The notes below the pieces were generated by a model, which was given only the letters and a program-made list of their open reading frames with translations, was not told the origin of the DNA and did not search any database. Position numbers and translations under genes: made by a program. From Rotaria macrura (taxonomy: Eukaryota > Rotifera > Eurotatoria > Philodinida > Philodinidae), in contig OENT01000699.1 in the NCBI GenBank assembly GCA_900239685.1, positions 20,112-84,111 on the forward strand: a DNA stretch of 64,000 nt, given 5' to 3'. The stretch's first letter is position 1, and each line of letters begins with the position of its first letter. Shown here piece by piece: positions 63,546 to 64,000 of the stretch.

Positions 63546-64000
63546 AAATACTGTTTAATAACTTTTTATCGTTTAACTGTAATTCGAATTAAAATGTTTA
63601 GAAGATGAAATATTTCAATTCAGTGAATGTCATGTACGGATCTTTGAAACACAATTGGATTTAGTTATTTTCATGAATTAGGACGGTATTATAATGGCAG
63701 TCACATTCCACATAGTAACTCCATGATTGTTATAATGAGTTGGATATTTATTGAATTGCTTGGTTTTCAATGAATTTTTCTATAAAAGTGTCAATGAAGA
63801 TTTGTACTCCCACATCGTATATTTTATTCTATTTGTTTGCAGTTTAATCATCGTTTTCTGTGTAAGAGAAAAATATCTGTCAATGTATAGAGTCTGAAGA
63901 CCTAATTCTGCCGGAAAAAAAAACATGTTCAGAAAAATGTCAATAACTCACGTTCTGAATGACATACAGATGTGAATTTTATTTTCCGGAAAAGAGCAAA
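63546..64000. other. 3' flank of the last gene
   Basis: 455 bases to the window end without recognised features. No clear AATAAA follows closely after the stop codon. Confidence 0.5.

Noticed and set aside
1-64000. CRISPR arrays, bacterial operons, ribosomal RNA genes, spliced-leader RNA gene
   Set aside because: No regularly spaced direct repeats, no bacterial gene organisation, and no stretch recognised as rRNA or spliced-leader RNA by eye.

Overview
The window looks like nuclear DNA of a small invertebrate, most likely a bdelloid rotifer (Rotaria/Adineta type). This is inferred from strong AT richness, many GT-AG introns of about 50-90 bases, metazoan orthologues (Dishevelled, Ras, LAMTOR1, TMEM230, MUL1), short gene-to-gene gaps on one strand with splice-acceptor-like sites just before start codons, and several fold-back elements. 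No ribosomal RNA, convincing tRNA, CRISPR or bacterial operon signal was seen. All exon models were read by eye from splice consensus, frame and family similarity. Most internal boundaries are phase-consistent, but none is backed by transcripts.

Layout, left to right: (+) ERI1-like 3'-5' exoribonuclease (41-3442) and, 129 bases on, the exosome subunit MTR3/EXOSC6 (3572-4309); (+) Dishevelled (6582-10145); (-) FAF1 (12140-19771) with an unidentified gene just upstream (19971-20881); a 575-base fold-back element (20928-21502); (-) a broken partial duplicate of FAF1 covering the UAS exons (23869-24528); (-) LAMTOR1 (24796-27709); (+) a calcyphosin-2-like EF-hand protein (29457-32757); (-) a small CxxC zinc-ribbon protein (35711-35932), divergent from (+) a DHHC palmitoyltransferase (36220-37341); (-) TMEM230 (37444-38219); (-) Ras (39078-40167); (-) an M17 leucyl aminopeptidase of W07G4.4 type with a 14-base microexon (42930-45225); (-) MUL1/MAPL mitochondrial E3 ligase (45700-48008). 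About 14.5 kb follow with almost no recognisable gene but two further hairpin elements (51334-51638 and 58626-58998). The window ends with (+) an intronless type II membrane glycosyltransferase-like protein (62556-63545).

Most genes are housekeeping or signalling genes with no single shared pathway. Functional links that can be argued are: ERI1 with EXOSC6 (RNA 3'-end trimming); LAMTOR1, TMEM230 and the palmitoyltransferase (lipid-anchored or endolysosomal membrane proteins; LAMTOR1 and Ras orthologues are lipidated); FAF1 and MUL1 (ubiquitin pathway). The least expected signals are the 83-base perfect hairpin, the FAF1 partial duplication that keeps identical exon lengths, the possible insertion in a FAF1 intron, the altered DHHC motif, and the isolated intronless glycosyltransferase-like gene. 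I did not find a clearly new multi-gene system.
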